From contig CASEVJ010000008.1 of assembly GCA_949291365.1 (NCBI GenBank), positions 79,843 to 143,842 on the forward strand: a stretch of DNA of 64,000 bases. The letters are read 5' to 3'. Under the pieces are notes generated by a model that worked only from the letters and a program-made list of their open reading frames with translations, searched no databases and was not told where the DNA came from. Of this stretch, positions 8,707 through 17,333 are shown piece after piece (within the stretch, counting starts at the first letter, position 1; each line of letters starts with the position of its first letter). A program made the translations under genes and the position numbers. Origin of the DNA: an uncultured bacterium (GTDB lineage: Bacteria; Elusimicrobiota; Elusimicrobia; Elusimicrobiales; Elusimicrobiaceae).

Positions 8707-9243
8707 ATGAAAAAAAGCATCGCATTAGTATTTGGCGCTTTGTTTCTGTTCAGCGCGGCTCAAGCGGCTGTGACCGTAACGCGCGACGGCAAAACGGCTA
8801 AATACGAAAACGGCAGCACGGTGACTGTTACCGGTCAATCTGCCGCCGTCGTAAACTACAACGGGGTGAAGATTTCCGTCCCGGCGGGCTCTGCCGTGAC
8901 CATTACGGAAAATGCTGACGGTTCCGTCCGCATCACTGGCACGAACGTGGCTGGTGTCAAAGTGGGAAGCAATACGGTCAGCGCTTCCGGCCCGGTTTCT
9001 TTCTCCGTTTCTCCCAAAACGAATGCCATTACCGTGAACAGAGGTACGCTGGTAGTGCAGAACGCTTCCGGCAGAACCACCACGGTAGCCGCCGGTTCTT
9101 CTTATTCCGGCGCCGCTGCTGAAGCTACGGCCTCTTCTGTGCCGGCTTTTGTAAATGAAGCCGTCTTGGGTGAAAACACCGTGAGCCAGCAGGCCACGCA
9201 AGACGTTGAGGAAACGCTCAGCCCTTCCTCTCCGAGAAACTAA
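8707..9243 (+). CDS. Secreted FecR-like beta-strand repeat protein
   Basis: 178 aa. A clear Sec signal peptide (MKK, hydrophobic core, SAAQA) should be cleaved near residue 20. The mature part is almost purely Ser/Thr/Val/Gly/Asn with short alternating strands (TVTGQSAAVV, TITENADGSVRITGT, TTTVAAGSSYSG), resembling the beta-helical FecR domain that appears in many surface and polysaccharide-associated proteins. The tail after about 140 is Ala/Ser/Thr-rich and probably unstructured. AGGAG lies about 10 nt before the start. It is followed after 16 bp by an outer-membrane barrel gene, so the two likely act together at the outer membrane. I do not recognise a specific family. Confidence 0.6.
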   Translation: MKKSIALVFGALFLFSAAQAAVTVTRDGKTAKYENGSTVTVTGQSAAVVNYNGVKISVPAGSAVTITENADGSVRITGTNVAGVKVGSNTVSASGPVSFSVSPKTNAITVNRGTLVVQNASGRTTTVAAGSSYSGAAAEATASSVPAFVNEAVLGENTVSQQATQDVEETLSPSSPRN

Positions 9244-9259
9244 GGGAGATTAAGCAAGA

Positions 9260-10384
9260 ATGAAAAAACTGGCAATTGTATTTTTAACCGTGTTGATGGC
9301 TTGGCCTGTGGCCGCCCAAACGCCGGTAAACTTTACGGTTTCCGAAGACATCAGCTACGATGACAACATTTATCTGACCAAAGACAATACGGAAGGTTCC
9401 ATGATCAGCACCACCCGCGTTGGGGCAGACTACGCTTCCAACATTCCGGGCAGCGGTTTGGAACTCTCTGCCAAAGGTTTAGTGGGCTACAACGCTTATA
9501 CCAAAGACAGCTCTACCAATAACTATTGGGACGCCTTGGGCGCTGTACAGCTCAAAAACGACTGGATGACCATCGGAGACCGCTTCATCTATACCTCCGA
9601 CCCGGCCAACAGCTCTTTGACCGACCGTGCCAAACGTATTCAGAACATCGGGTACGCCTCTTTTAGAACCTCTTCCGAAAAAACGTTCGGTTTGGGTTTT
9701 GACGTAAACGATATTTTGGATCGTTATATGGAATCCGATTGGGATTATTTGAACCGCAACCGCATCAATTTGGGTGCACAGGTTTACTATAATATCTCTC
9801 CCAAAACGAATTTCTTCTTGGAATATGTCTACTCTGACATTGCCTATCAAGAAGACGATATCAGCGATTCTACCGGCAACAGCGTGGGTCTGGGTGTAAA
9901 CGGCCAAATTGCTTCTAAAGTGACCGGTACGGCCAAAATTACCTGGGATATGCGCGATTATGACCACAGCGTTGATGATGCAAACAGCTACAACGACTTG
10001 TTGGGTTACTATGTAGCTTTGGAATGGCAGCCGACCACGCAGAACACCATTCGCTTGTCCGGTGCCCGCAGAATGGAAGAAACCTTGTACGATGTCAACC
10101 GCTATTTTGAAGACACCATTGTATCTCTGTATGGCTCTCAGAAGATCTATGACAAATGGACCGCTTCTTTGACATTATCTTGGGAGAATATGGCCTATCC
10201 GTATAGCTCTGACGGAAGCAAGAGAAACGATGACCTCTATACCATTCGCCCGGCTGTGGACTACCAGTTCAAAGAATGGCTTTCCGCCGGTGTATGGTAC
10301 CAGTGGCGCAACCGCGATTCCAACAAAGGTGGGTTTGATTACGACCGCAACCAGTTTGGTGTATACGCCAAAGCGTTGTTCTAA
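9260..10384 (+). CDS. Outer-membrane beta-barrel protein (porin-2/EpsL-like)
   Basis: 374 aa. Signal peptide MKKLAIVFLTVLMAWPVAAQ, then alternating amphipathic strands with aromatic girdles (for example YDDNIYLT, NRINLGAQVYYN, FFLEYVYSDIAY) and a terminal phenylalanine (YAKALF), the usual BAM recognition end. The opening pattern (VSEDISYDDNIYLTKDN, TTRVGADY) resembles the putative beta-barrel porin 2 group, some of which sit in exopolysaccharide loci and are thought to pass the polymer outward. It lies downstream of the FecR-like gene and beside the exopolysaccharide island, which makes a surface-glycan role plausible. Substrate unknown. A strong terminator follows. Confidence 0.7.
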   Translation: MKKLAIVFLTVLMAWPVAAQTPVNFTVSEDISYDDNIYLTKDNTEGSMISTTRVGADYASNIPGSGLELSAKGLVGYNAYTKDSSTNNYWDALGAVQLKNDWMTIGDRFIYTSDPANSSLTDRAKRIQNIGYASFRTSSEKTFGLGFDVNDILDRYMESDWDYLNRNRINLGAQVYYNISPKTNFFLEYVYSDIAYQEDDISDSTGNSVGLGVNGQIASKVTGTAKITWDMRDYDHSVDDANSYNDLLGYYVALEWQPTTQNTIRLSGARRMEETLYDVNRYFEDTIVSLYGSQKIYDKWTASLTLSWENMAYPYSSDGSKRNDDLYTIRPAVDYQFKEWLSAGVWYQWRNRDSNKGGFDYDRNQFGVYAKALF

Positions 10385-10406
10385 TTTGCGGCTAAAGCCA
10401 AATTTA

Positions 10407-10433
10407 AACCCCCGCTCATTGAGCGGGGGTTTT
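10407..10433 (+). terminator. Terminator after the barrel gene
   Basis: AACCCCCGCTC, loop ATT, GAGCGGGGGTTTT: a perfect GC-rich stem followed by T residues, 23 bp after the stop. Confidence 0.85.
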
Positions 10434-10862
10434 GTATTTAGGGGCCCTGGAGACATAATTATTTTTATGCGGACATCTTCCGGCCAGGGCCTTTGCCAGG
10501 CCTATATAGCCAAGGGGCTTTTGTATAGATATTCCCGGACGCAGTGGGTGAAAACCCAGCTGTGCCGGCCAGACCATCTGAAAAATACAGCAAGAACCAG
10601 CCGAAGAAAGATTTTATCTGGGCGAAAATGGCCAACCTTGGCGGGGATTGCCCCGCCTTGTTGGGCAAAGAAAAGATAAAATTTTGGCACCCCTAAAGAG
10701 GCAAACAGGGGGAATGTCTCTTCTGTATTTGCCAACTGTCCATTGAGGGGCAGTGAAAAACAAGGGTACTTGGCCCGGCTTATGGGGACGCTTTTTAACG
10801 CCCTATCTTCCAACCGAAAAATGATGTATTAAAAAGCGGGATAAAACAATAGGCCGCAGCCA
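10434..10862. other. Gene-free stretch between the barrel gene and the exopolysaccharide locus
   Basis: No open frame here has coding character. It holds a perfect hairpin GGCGGGG-ATTG-CCCCGCC at 10640-10657 with no following T-run, and several GGCC-rich patches. I looked for RNase P, tmRNA and SRP RNA signatures on both strands and saw none. It may be the decayed end of the island or may encode an unknown RNA. Confidence 0.4.
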
Positions 10863-11885
10863 TTATTTACTGCGCAGTACCAAGACGTAGTAAGGAGGAA
10901 GTTTGGACGTTTTTTTGCGCCCGAAGAGGGCTTTGTATTTTTTTTGTTGGAACGCTGGCGGTAAGGGTTGTGCAGCGTCGGAGGCATTGACTAAAACGGT
11001 ATAATATTTCTTTTTGTATTGCCAGGTTTTTGCCAGCAAGGGTAAATTGATTTCTGCCGGCGTGCTGACCAGCTGACCGTTTTCCAACACTGGGCGGAAA
11101 GAGGTCAATTCCCGGCTGACGGATTTTACGCGTTTCCACCAGTCCGGCCGCGCCTGTGGCAGCGGGCGCCCTTCGGTAGTAAAAATAAAATAGAATAGCC
11201 CATTTACTCCGTTAACTATTCCGTGATAAGACATGAAACGGATTTCTTCTTCTGTAGGGAAGCGACCTATGCGGTCATCATCAGGACGGTGTTGTTTGTA
11301 TTCTTTCCAATCAAAACTTTGCACTACACCCCAAAGTGGATTTTCCGCCGCACCGTGTGCTGCCATGCCGCGGCGTGCCAAAGCCAGCTGGTCACCAAAA
11401 GAGGTCAGCGGCAGGTGCGGTACGGGATACCAGTCCACCATTAAAATATCCGGCAAATCATAAAAAGGAACAGCGGTGCGCCCTTGGCCAATGACTAAAG
11501 CCATTTCATGCTGTGGAAACGCCGCTTTGGCAGCGTTATATGCCTGTAATACGCGGGCGCGGGGCCAGCGGGAGACATCGGGCTCGTCCACCAAATACCA
11601 GGCCAAAACAGGCCAGTTTTGGGCCTCTTTTTCATACGGGGAGCCGATAACTTTGTCCGGGTAAAAAACGACATCTAGGCCATATTTATCCGCTTTTTGG
11701 GCCAGTTGGGATAAAAGGGCGGGGTCTTGTTTGTAGGTTTGAAGGCAGGTAAATCCGGCTTTTTTAAGGGTTTTGACATCAGCCGGGTCATTAACCCCAT
11801 ACATACATAGAGCAAATGGCGCACCCCACAAGGGGGCCCCTGCCCATAAAGCATAAGAAAGCAACAATAATTTACGAAGCGACAT
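10863..11885 (-). CDS. Secreted TIM-barrel, glycoside-hydrolase-like protein
   Basis: 340 aa. The start at 11885 (MSLRKLLLLSYALW...) gives a good signal peptide; longer in-frame versions only read into the upstream transferase gene, which it overlaps by 14 bp. The mature protein follows a barrel pattern: LKKAGFTCLQTY, GLDVVFYPDK, WPVLAWYLVDEPDVS with an acidic DEP at the end of a strand, DILMVDWYPVP, LWGVVQSFDW, and MSYHGIVNGVNGLFYFIF. This is like glycoside hydrolases of clan A or DUF4434-type proteins, but I cannot name the family. A small beta domain ends the protein (about 265-340). Encoded as the last gene after the sugar transferase, it may trim or modify the exported polysaccharide in the periplasm. 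Enzyme activity is inference. Confidence 0.6.
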   Translation of the reverse strand: MSLRKLLLLSYALWAGAPLWGAPFALCMYGVNDPADVKTLKKAGFTCLQTYKQDPALLSQLAQKADKYGLDVVFYPDKVIGSPYEKEAQNWPVLAWYLVDEPDVSRWPRARVLQAYNAAKAAFPQHEMALVIGQGRTAVPFYDLPDILMVDWYPVPHLPLTSFGDQLALARRGMAAHGAAENPLWGVVQSFDWKEYKQHRPDDDRIGRFPTEEEIRFMSYHGIVNGVNGLFYFIFTTEGRPLPQARPDWWKRVKSVSRELTSFRPVLENGQLVSTPAEINLPLLAKTWQYKKKYYTVLVNASDAAQPLPPAFQQKKYKALFGRKKTSKLPPYYVLVLRSK

Positions 11886-13209
11886 GCGAATCCTTGATGA
11901 ACATGCGCAGCCCGGTTTTGACCATAATTTCCAAATCCAGCCAAATGGAACGGTTTTTAATATACCACACATCATAAGAAAAACGGGTAAAAGCCGCATC
12001 AAAGTCAGCATCATGGAAGGGGTTGTCATTTTGAGCGGTAATTTTATAATTTGGCGGTGCTTTAAAATTTAGCTGTGCCCACCCGGTAATGCCCGGTTTT
12101 ACAATAGTGCGTATAGTATGATTGGGAATCTGTTCGTTCAGCAGCGTCCATTCTCCTGTCCATAAAGGGCGCGGCCCAACAAAAGACAAATCCCCTTTCA
12201 GTACATTCATAATTTGCGGTATCTCGTCTAATCTAAAACGCCGCAGCCAGCCGCCGGCCCGGGTGATTTGTTCCTGGTCAGATTCCTGGTTTTGCTGCTT
12301 AATGGTGCGGAATTTATAAATGGTGATAATTTTGCCCATATACCCCACCCGTTTTTGGGTAAAAATAGGGTTTTCGCCGTCTATGTATTTTATAGCCAGC
12401 CAAATCACCGCTCCCAGCGGGGCCAAAAAGGGTAACATGCATATTGCCAGCCCTAAATCCAGCGTGCGTTTAAGCATGTTATAGGTGGCGCTTTCCCGGC
12501 GGTTGCCTATACCGCGCAACAGCCACATGCCGTCATTAATGCTCTCGCGCGATACCCGGCGGAAAAGACGTTCAAACACATTAAAATCCGTATCCACACA
12601 AGCCCCTTTGGCTATAAATTTGGAGGAGATTACGTCCCAGGCCTTGGGGTTTTCTGCAAAAAGTTTGCTGCCTACCACCACTAAATCCAGATTACGCAGG
12701 GAATAGGTTTTGTCTGGCTGTGGGGCGTATTCCCGGGCCCGTATGGCAAACCCTTTGGAAGAGGTCGCTTCCGCTGCAATTTGCTGTAGCGTTTGGCTTT
12801 GCCCAAAAAGAAGTAATGTAGTTTTGGAGAAATCCAGCTTAAAATAGGATTTTCTCACCCAGTATACATAAATAAAATAAAGCCCTAATACCGCCATTAA
12901 AATTGCTTTTGGCGTTAGCAGCGGCAGCCGCCCGGATAAGAAATAAAAGAAACAAACCGACAGAAATGTGGAAAGCAAAAACGCTAATCCCAGCGATTTA
13001 TAATTGATAAACTGTTTGCGCAGGGATTTGATGTCGTAGAAAGAAAACAGCCACAAGGCAAATGTACAAAAGATAAAAACAAACAGAAACACCTTGCAAT
13101 TGTTGACGTAAATCGGCCAGCTTATTTCCCAACGGCGGACGGCCACCGTAACAAACAAAATGGCAAAAAACGCCAAAGTATCTAGCAATAAAAAAAACCG
13201 GCGTTTCAT
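11872..13209 (-). CDS. Undecaprenyl-phosphate sugar-1-phosphate transferase (exopolysaccharide priming enzyme)
   Basis: 445 aa WbaP/WcaJ-type polyisoprenyl-phosphate hexose-1-phosphate transferase, which starts the repeat unit by placing a sugar phosphate on undecaprenyl phosphate. Four N-terminal membrane helices (about 1-120) and a nucleotide-binding-like middle domain come first. A fifth hydrophobic segment (about 255-275) leads to the catalytic sugar transferase domain with PIFTQKRVGYMGKIITIYKFRTI, RRFRLDEIPQIMNVLKGDLSFVGPRP and KPGITGWAQ. The start at 13209 is chosen because GGAGG lies 5 nt upstream and the ATGA overlaps the epimerase stop. The donor is probably a UDP-hexose given the epimerase next door. 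Confidence 0.88.
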   Translation of the reverse strand: MKRRFFLLLDTLAFFAILFVTVAVRRWEISWPIYVNNCKVFLFVFIFCTFALWLFSFYDIKSLRKQFINYKSLGLAFLLSTFLSVCFFYFLSGRLPLLTPKAILMAVLGLYFIYVYWVRKSYFKLDFSKTTLLLFGQSQTLQQIAAEATSSKGFAIRAREYAPQPDKTYSLRNLDLVVVGSKLFAENPKAWDVISSKFIAKGACVDTDFNVFERLFRRVSRESINDGMWLLRGIGNRRESATYNMLKRTLDLGLAICMLPFLAPLGAVIWLAIKYIDGENPIFTQKRVGYMGKIITIYKFRTIKQQNQESDQEQITRAGGWLRRFRLDEIPQIMNVLKGDLSFVGPRPLWTGEWTLLNEQIPNHTIRTIVKPGITGWAQLNFKAPPNYKITAQNDNPFHDADFDAAFTRFSYDVWYIKNRSIWLDLEIMVKTGLRMFIKDSHVAS

Positions 13210-14159
13210 TTGGCCTCCGTTTGAGCCCACATTTGCCGCAAACCTTCTTCCAACGTGACAGAAGGAACGTATCCCTGGGTGGTTATTTTGGAAATATCGG
13301 CAGAGGATAATTTGACGTCTCCGGCACGTTTGGGGCGGAATACCCGCTCCAGCGGCCGGCCGGCTATTTTTTCAATGATGTCTGCCAGCTCTAACAAAGA
13401 ATAGGTTTTTCCGCTGGCAACATTATAAATCTCTCCGGGCTGGGCTTTTAAAGCGGCTATTAAATTGGCTTGCACCACGTCCTCTACATATACAAAATCC
13501 CGGCTTTGCTGGCCATCCCAGTCTATGTATAAGGGGCCTCCTTGCCGGGCCAGCTGCATAAACTTTGCAATGACCGCGGCGTAGGCGGAGTTTGGATTTT
13601 GTCCCGGGCCAAATACGTTAAAGTAGCGCAAACTGACGGTTTCTAATCCATAAAGCCGAAAGTACAACTGGCACAACTCGGCCCCGGTTTGTTTAGACAA
13701 AGCATAGGGGGATTGGCAATCCGTGGGGGAATCTTCTTTATAGGGCAGGGCTTCTCCATTTCCATATACAGCACTGGAAGAGGCAAAAACAACGCGTTTT
13801 ACCCCAGCCCGGCGGGCTTCTTCCAGTACATTAGCCGTGCCCTGCACATTAATATCCAAGGTTTCCAACGGTTTTTCCACCGATTCGGCTACGGAAACTA
13901 ATGCCGCATGGTGTAATACATAATCCGCTCCGGCCATAGCATGGCGTACGGTGCTTGTGTCTCGGATGTCCCCTGTCACAAGTTGGATTTTGTCCTCTAG
14001 GCCAGCTAGGTTTTCTGGGCGTCCGGAAGAAAAATTATCCAGAATACGCACATATTGCCCTTGCCGAACCAGTTCTTTGGCCAAATGGGAGCCGATAAAA
14101 CCAGCTCCTCCGGTAATCAGCCATGTATTTTTCGCAGATAAAGAAACGCCCGTATACAT
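13206..14159 (-). CDS. NAD-dependent UDP-sugar epimerase (GalE-like)
   Basis: 317 aa extended short-chain dehydrogenase. The NAD site is GGAGFIG at about 16-22. The catalytic triad appears as FASSSAVYG and YALSK (Tyr-x3-Lys), and SLRYFNVFGPGQNP is the usual substrate-loop motif of UDP-glucose/GlcNAc 4-epimerases and related dehydratases. It is the first gene of the minus-strand arm of the exopolysaccharide locus and probably supplies the sugar nucleotide used by the transferase behind it. No Shine-Dalgarno is seen; instead TATAAT (reverse of 14168-14173) sits 8 nt before the ATG, so the mRNA may be leaderless. The exact epimer product is unknown. Confidence 0.83.
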   Translation of the reverse strand: MYTGVSLSAKNTWLITGGAGFIGSHLAKELVRQGQYVRILDNFSSGRPENLAGLEDKIQLVTGDIRDTSTVRHAMAGADYVLHHAALVSVAESVEKPLETLDINVQGTANVLEEARRAGVKRVVFASSSAVYGNGEALPYKEDSPTDCQSPYALSKQTGAELCQLYFRLYGLETVSLRYFNVFGPGQNPNSAYAAVIAKFMQLARQGGPLYIDWDGQQSRDFVYVEDVVQANLIAALKAQPGEIYNVASGKTYSLLELADIIEKIAGRPLERVFRPKRAGDVKLSSADISKITTQGYVPSVTLEEGLRQMWAQTEAK

Positions 14160-14240
14160 ATAAATAAATTATACTAAATTATATTGGAAAGGTATTTTTT
14201 CCTGTCTTTCAAAATGATATAATTTAAACTGGTTAGCTAT
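14160..14240. promoter_or_regulatory. Divergent promoter region of the exopolysaccharide locus
   Basis: An 81-bp AT-rich gap between the epimerase (minus) and the first glycosyltransferase (plus). Minus strand: TATAAT complementary to 14168-14173, 8 nt from the start codon. Plus strand: TATAAT at 14218-14223, 17 nt before the ATG at 14241. Neither start has a good Shine-Dalgarno. Both arms of the locus can thus be fired from this point. Confidence 0.55.
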
Positions 14241-15068
14241 ATGAGCAATACATGTCCTCCGTTTTCTGTGTTAATGTCTGTGTACGCCAAGGATAACCCT
14301 GTTTGGGTGGGTCAAGCGTTGGATAGTGTGCTTTCCTCTACGGTTTGCCCTGCAGAAGTGGTGATTGTGCAAGACGGCCCCGTGCCGGAAGCAATCAGCC
14401 ATACATTGGCGGTCTATGCAGGGAAATATCCTCAGATAAAACGGGTGTCGCTTGAGCAAAATATGGGGCTGGGAATGGCCTTGCAAAAAGGGCTGGAAGC
14501 GTGTTCCCATGAACTGGTGGCCCGCATGGACGCCGATGACCTCTCTTTGCCCGACCGCTTTGAAAAACAATTAAACCGTTTTGCCCAGGAGCCGGAATTG
14601 GCTGTTTTGGGAGGGGCTATTGAAGAAATAGACGGGGATACCTTGCACCCGGTGGCTATGCGGCGCGTACCTTGCAGTGATGCCGAATGCAAACAATTCT
14701 TAAAAACCCGCTGTCCGTTTAATCACATGACGGTCATGTTTAAAAAAAATTTTATTTTGCAGGCCGGCAGCTATCAGCCGTTTCACCTGATGGAAGATTA
14801 CTATTTATGGGCCCGCTGTGCGGCCAAAGGATATGTATTTGGCAATTTGCCCGATATTGTGCTGCGGGCGCGTGTCAATGCTGCCATGTATGGGCGGCGC
14901 GGCGGCTGGAAGTATTTCAAGAGCAATAAAGCGTTATCGGGCCAGCTGTATCGGCTGGGATTAATCAGTTTGGCAACCTATTGCTTTAATGTGGCTGTAC
15001 GCTTTTGCGTGCAGGTGCTGATGCCTAACTCTTGGCGGCGGACTTTTTATAAAAAAGCATTAAGATGA
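14241..15068 (+). CDS. Family 2 glycosyltransferase
   Basis: 275 aa GT-A fold transferase. FSVLMSVYAKDNP, VVIVQDGP and the metal-binding ARMDADD are followed by LMEDYYLWARCA, which contains the acceptor-side ED motif. The C-terminal part has a modest hydrophobic patch that may touch the membrane. It probably adds a sugar to the lipid-linked repeat unit on the cytoplasmic side. It is the first gene of a nine-gene plus-strand operon; its stop overlaps the next start by 4 bp. Donor and linkage cannot be told from the sequence. Confidence 0.85.
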   Translation: MSNTCPPFSVLMSVYAKDNPVWVGQALDSVLSSTVCPAEVVIVQDGPVPEAISHTLAVYAGKYPQIKRVSLEQNMGLGMALQKGLEACSHELVARMDADDLSLPDRFEKQLNRFAQEPELAVLGGAIEEIDGDTLHPVAMRRVPCSDAECKQFLKTRCPFNHMTVMFKKNFILQAGSYQPFHLMEDYYLWARCAAKGYVFGNLPDIVLRARVNAAMYGRRGGWKYFKSNKALSGQLYRLGLISLATYCFNVAVRFCVQVLMPNSWRRTFYKKALR

Positions 15069-16159
15069 GAGAAAAAACAATTGGAATTTTAACTCATTAC
15101 CAGGTGCATAATCATGGGGCCCTTTTGCAGATGTATGGTCTGTACCATAGTTTGCAAAAGTTAGGGCTGGCTCCGTGCGTGCTAACGTATGAAAAGAATT
15201 TTGGTTTTTTATCCACGGAATTAAAAAATAAATATGCCCTCTCGCTCAAGTCAATCCCTTTTTATCTGCGGTATCTGCGTGAACAGGGCGTAAGCAAGAC
15301 CTGGTTTAATTTTAGGAAGAAACGGCTGTTAAGCCGGTTTAATACCCGGAATTTTGTTTTTGTCCCTCTGAAAAATGCGGCCCTGGATTATGTCGTGGTG
15401 GGCAGTGATGAGGTGTTTTCTTTGGAAGTGGGGCTCAACCGCATGATGTATGGACATGGGGTAACCTGTAAAAAGATTTTTTCGTATGCGGCCAGTTTTG
15501 GCCAAACCAATATGGCCGATATAGAGAAAAAAAACTGTCGGGAAATTATGACAGGAGGGCTGCGGAAATTTGCGCATATTTGCGTGCGGGATCAATCTTC
15601 CGCCGATACTATAGAAGCGTTGCTGGGCCAGCGGCCGGAAATTCATTTTGATCCGGTGCTGTTGTATGGCTTTGCCGCGGAATTGCAAAACAGTTCATAT
15701 GCCGGCCCAAAAGGGCGTTATTTGTTGCTTTATGCCTATGACAATCATTTAAATTCTCCTGAAGAAATAGAAGCGGTGCGTTCTTATGCCCGTGCGCATA
15801 AATTAAAAATCGTTTCTCCCGGTTTTTATCATGCGTGGGCAGACATCAACCTCAATGTAAACCCGCTGGAATTGCTGCAGGTTTTTAAACAGGCAAATTG
15901 TGTGGTAACGGATACGTTCCATGGCAGCGTGCTTTCTATTTTGACAAACCGGCCCTTTGCTGCCTTTGTGCGGGCTATGAATACAAACAAAATGAGCTAT
16001 TTATTGCATTCATTATGCGCCCAGCAGGCCCACACCCAGCGCGTCCAGGATGTACCGCGTATATTGGAACAGCGGTGGGATTGGGCGGCAATTAACCAAA
16101 ATATCCAAGGCATGAGGGAAAAGGCGCTGTCTTACCTGAAAGGGGTTTTGTATGGCTGA
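15065..16159 (+). CDS. Polysaccharide pyruvyltransferase-family protein (first copy)
   Basis: 364 aa CsaB/WcaK-type protein (PF04230). GILTHYQVHNHGALLQMYGL at the N-terminus, DYVVVGSDEVFSLE, FSYAASFGQ, ICVRDQSS, HFDPVLL and VVTDTFHGSVLSI are the usual family blocks. Members transfer pyruvate from PEP as a ketal onto exopolysaccharide sugars, making them acidic. It overlaps the FrhB-like gene by 8 bp, and the same pairing occurs again at the other end of the operon. Pyruvylation is inferred from the family; some members may be ordinary glycosyltransferase-fold enzymes of other function. Confidence 0.82.
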   Translation: MREKTIGILTHYQVHNHGALLQMYGLYHSLQKLGLAPCVLTYEKNFGFLSTELKNKYALSLKSIPFYLRYLREQGVSKTWFNFRKKRLLSRFNTRNFVFVPLKNAALDYVVVGSDEVFSLEVGLNRMMYGHGVTCKKIFSYAASFGQTNMADIEKKNCREIMTGGLRKFAHICVRDQSSADTIEALLGQRPEIHFDPVLLYGFAAELQNSSYAGPKGRYLLLYAYDNHLNSPEEIEAVRSYARAHKLKIVSPGFYHAWADINLNVNPLELLQVFKQANCVVTDTFHGSVLSILTNRPFAAFVRAMNTNKMSYLLHSLCAQQAHTQRVQDVPRILEQRWDWAAINQNIQGMREKALSYLKGVLYG

Positions 16160-17333
16160 TTGCGTGAGTAATCCACAGTTTTGTGTGGGGTGCGGGGCCT
16201 GTGAAGCGGTATGTCCGAAAAAGGCCGTTCGTTTAGCGCTGAATGAAGACGGATTTATAACCGCCCAGCTGGATAAAACCAAATGCATACAGTGCGGTAA
16301 ATGCCTGCAAGTGTGCCCTAAATTTGCGGAGCAGTTGGGAGTTTCGCCTCATTTTGAAGATATTCCGCTTTATGCGGTAAGCAGCCAAGATCGCTTGGAA
16401 CAAGAGACTTCCGCCAGCGGCGGCGCCGCGGCGGAAATTACCAAATGGGCTTTTGCAAATGGGTATATAGTGGCCGGCACCGTTTATGATTACCAACACC
16501 AGCAGGCCAAAACAATGATTGCTGAAAACTACGAACAGGCCCGGGCATTTAAAGGATCTAAATATTTGCAAAGCGATTTTTCCCACGTTTTTGATGATAT
16601 TTTGAAACGGAAAGAAAAGATGGTTGTTTTTGGTACTCCTTGCCAAATAGCGGCCTTACATTTGGCTGCAAAAATAACTGGCCGTCGAAAAGATTTGGTT
16701 TTAGTTGATTTTTTCTGCCATGGGATTCCTTCGTATCTGTTGTGGAATGCTTTTCTGCAGTCTCTTCCGCAAACTGTCCGGCAAATCCGGTTTAGACATA
16801 AAAAGTATGGGTGGCATGCGTATACTATGGAAATAAATGGACAGATTTTGCCCCAAAGAAAGAATCCTTTTTATACGTTATTTTTCAGTGATTGTTTTTT
16901 GGGGCCGCAGTGTTATGCTTGCCCAAGCAGGCAAAGTTTTGCTTGTGCCGATATCCGTCTGGGCGATTTTTGGGGAAGCCAGTTTGATTTGCGGGAAGAT
17001 GGCGTAAGTGCTTTTTGCGCCATTACCGCTAAAGGACAGGAAGTTTTTGAGGCCTTAAAAGGGGGACTGCGGATTTACCCGTTTGCTGCCGCCCATGAGC
17101 TGTGCCGGAAAAGCCAGCAGGCATTTGGCCCAAAAGCGGTTCCTTGGCAGAGGGAACATTTGATGTCTTGTTTAAAGAACGGGGAATCTATAGCCCGTGT
17201 GCAACAGGCATACGCGGCTTCTTTGCCTTTCCAGAAACGAATAGCAGCGTGTGTAAAAAAATACCTTCCTTCCCGCGTGCGTAATTTATTACGATTTTGG
17301 TGCCATAAAAAAACTGAAAGAACAATATGCTGA
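16152..17333 (+). CDS. FrhB-like 4Fe-4S protein of polysaccharide loci (first copy)
   Basis: 393 aa. The N-terminus has two ferredoxin clusters, CVGCGACEAVCPKK and CIQCGKCLQVCPK. The FrhB N and C domains of coenzyme F420 hydrogenase/dehydrogenase beta subunits follow, including VFGTPCQIAAL, VDFFCHGIPS and CYACPSRQSFACADIRLGDFWG with further cysteines. F420 is not expected here; bacterial homologues next to polysaccharide pyruvyltransferases are common and presumably flavin-linked oxidoreductases, but their reaction is undefined. It is encoded between pyruvyltransferase and GT4 genes with overlaps at both ends (8 and 7 bp). Cytoplasmic. Confidence 0.78.
   Translation: MADCVSNPQFCVGCGACEAVCPKKAVRLALNEDGFITAQLDKTKCIQCGKCLQVCPKFAEQLGVSPHFEDIPLYAVSSQDRLEQETSASGGAAAEITKWAFANGYIVAGTVYDYQHQQAKTMIAENYEQARAFKGSKYLQSDFSHVFDDILKRKEKMVVFGTPCQIAALHLAAKITGRRKDLVLVDFFCHGIPSYLLWNAFLQSLPQTVRQIRFRHKKYGWHAYTMEINGQILPQRKNPFYTLFFSDCFLGPQCYACPSRQSFACADIRLGDFWGSQFDLREDGVSAFCAITAKGQEVFEALKGGLRIYPFAAAHELCRKSQQAFGPKAVPWQREHLMSCLKNGESIARVQQAYAASLPFQKRIAACVKKYLPSRVRNLLRFWCHKKTERTIC

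Noticed and set aside
10434..10862. RNase P RNA, tmRNA or SRP RNA in the larger gene-free stretches
   Set aside because: I looked for the conserved cores (for example GAGGAAAGTCC, the SRP GGAA tetraloop with flanking motif, tmRNA acceptor end) on both strands and did not find them.
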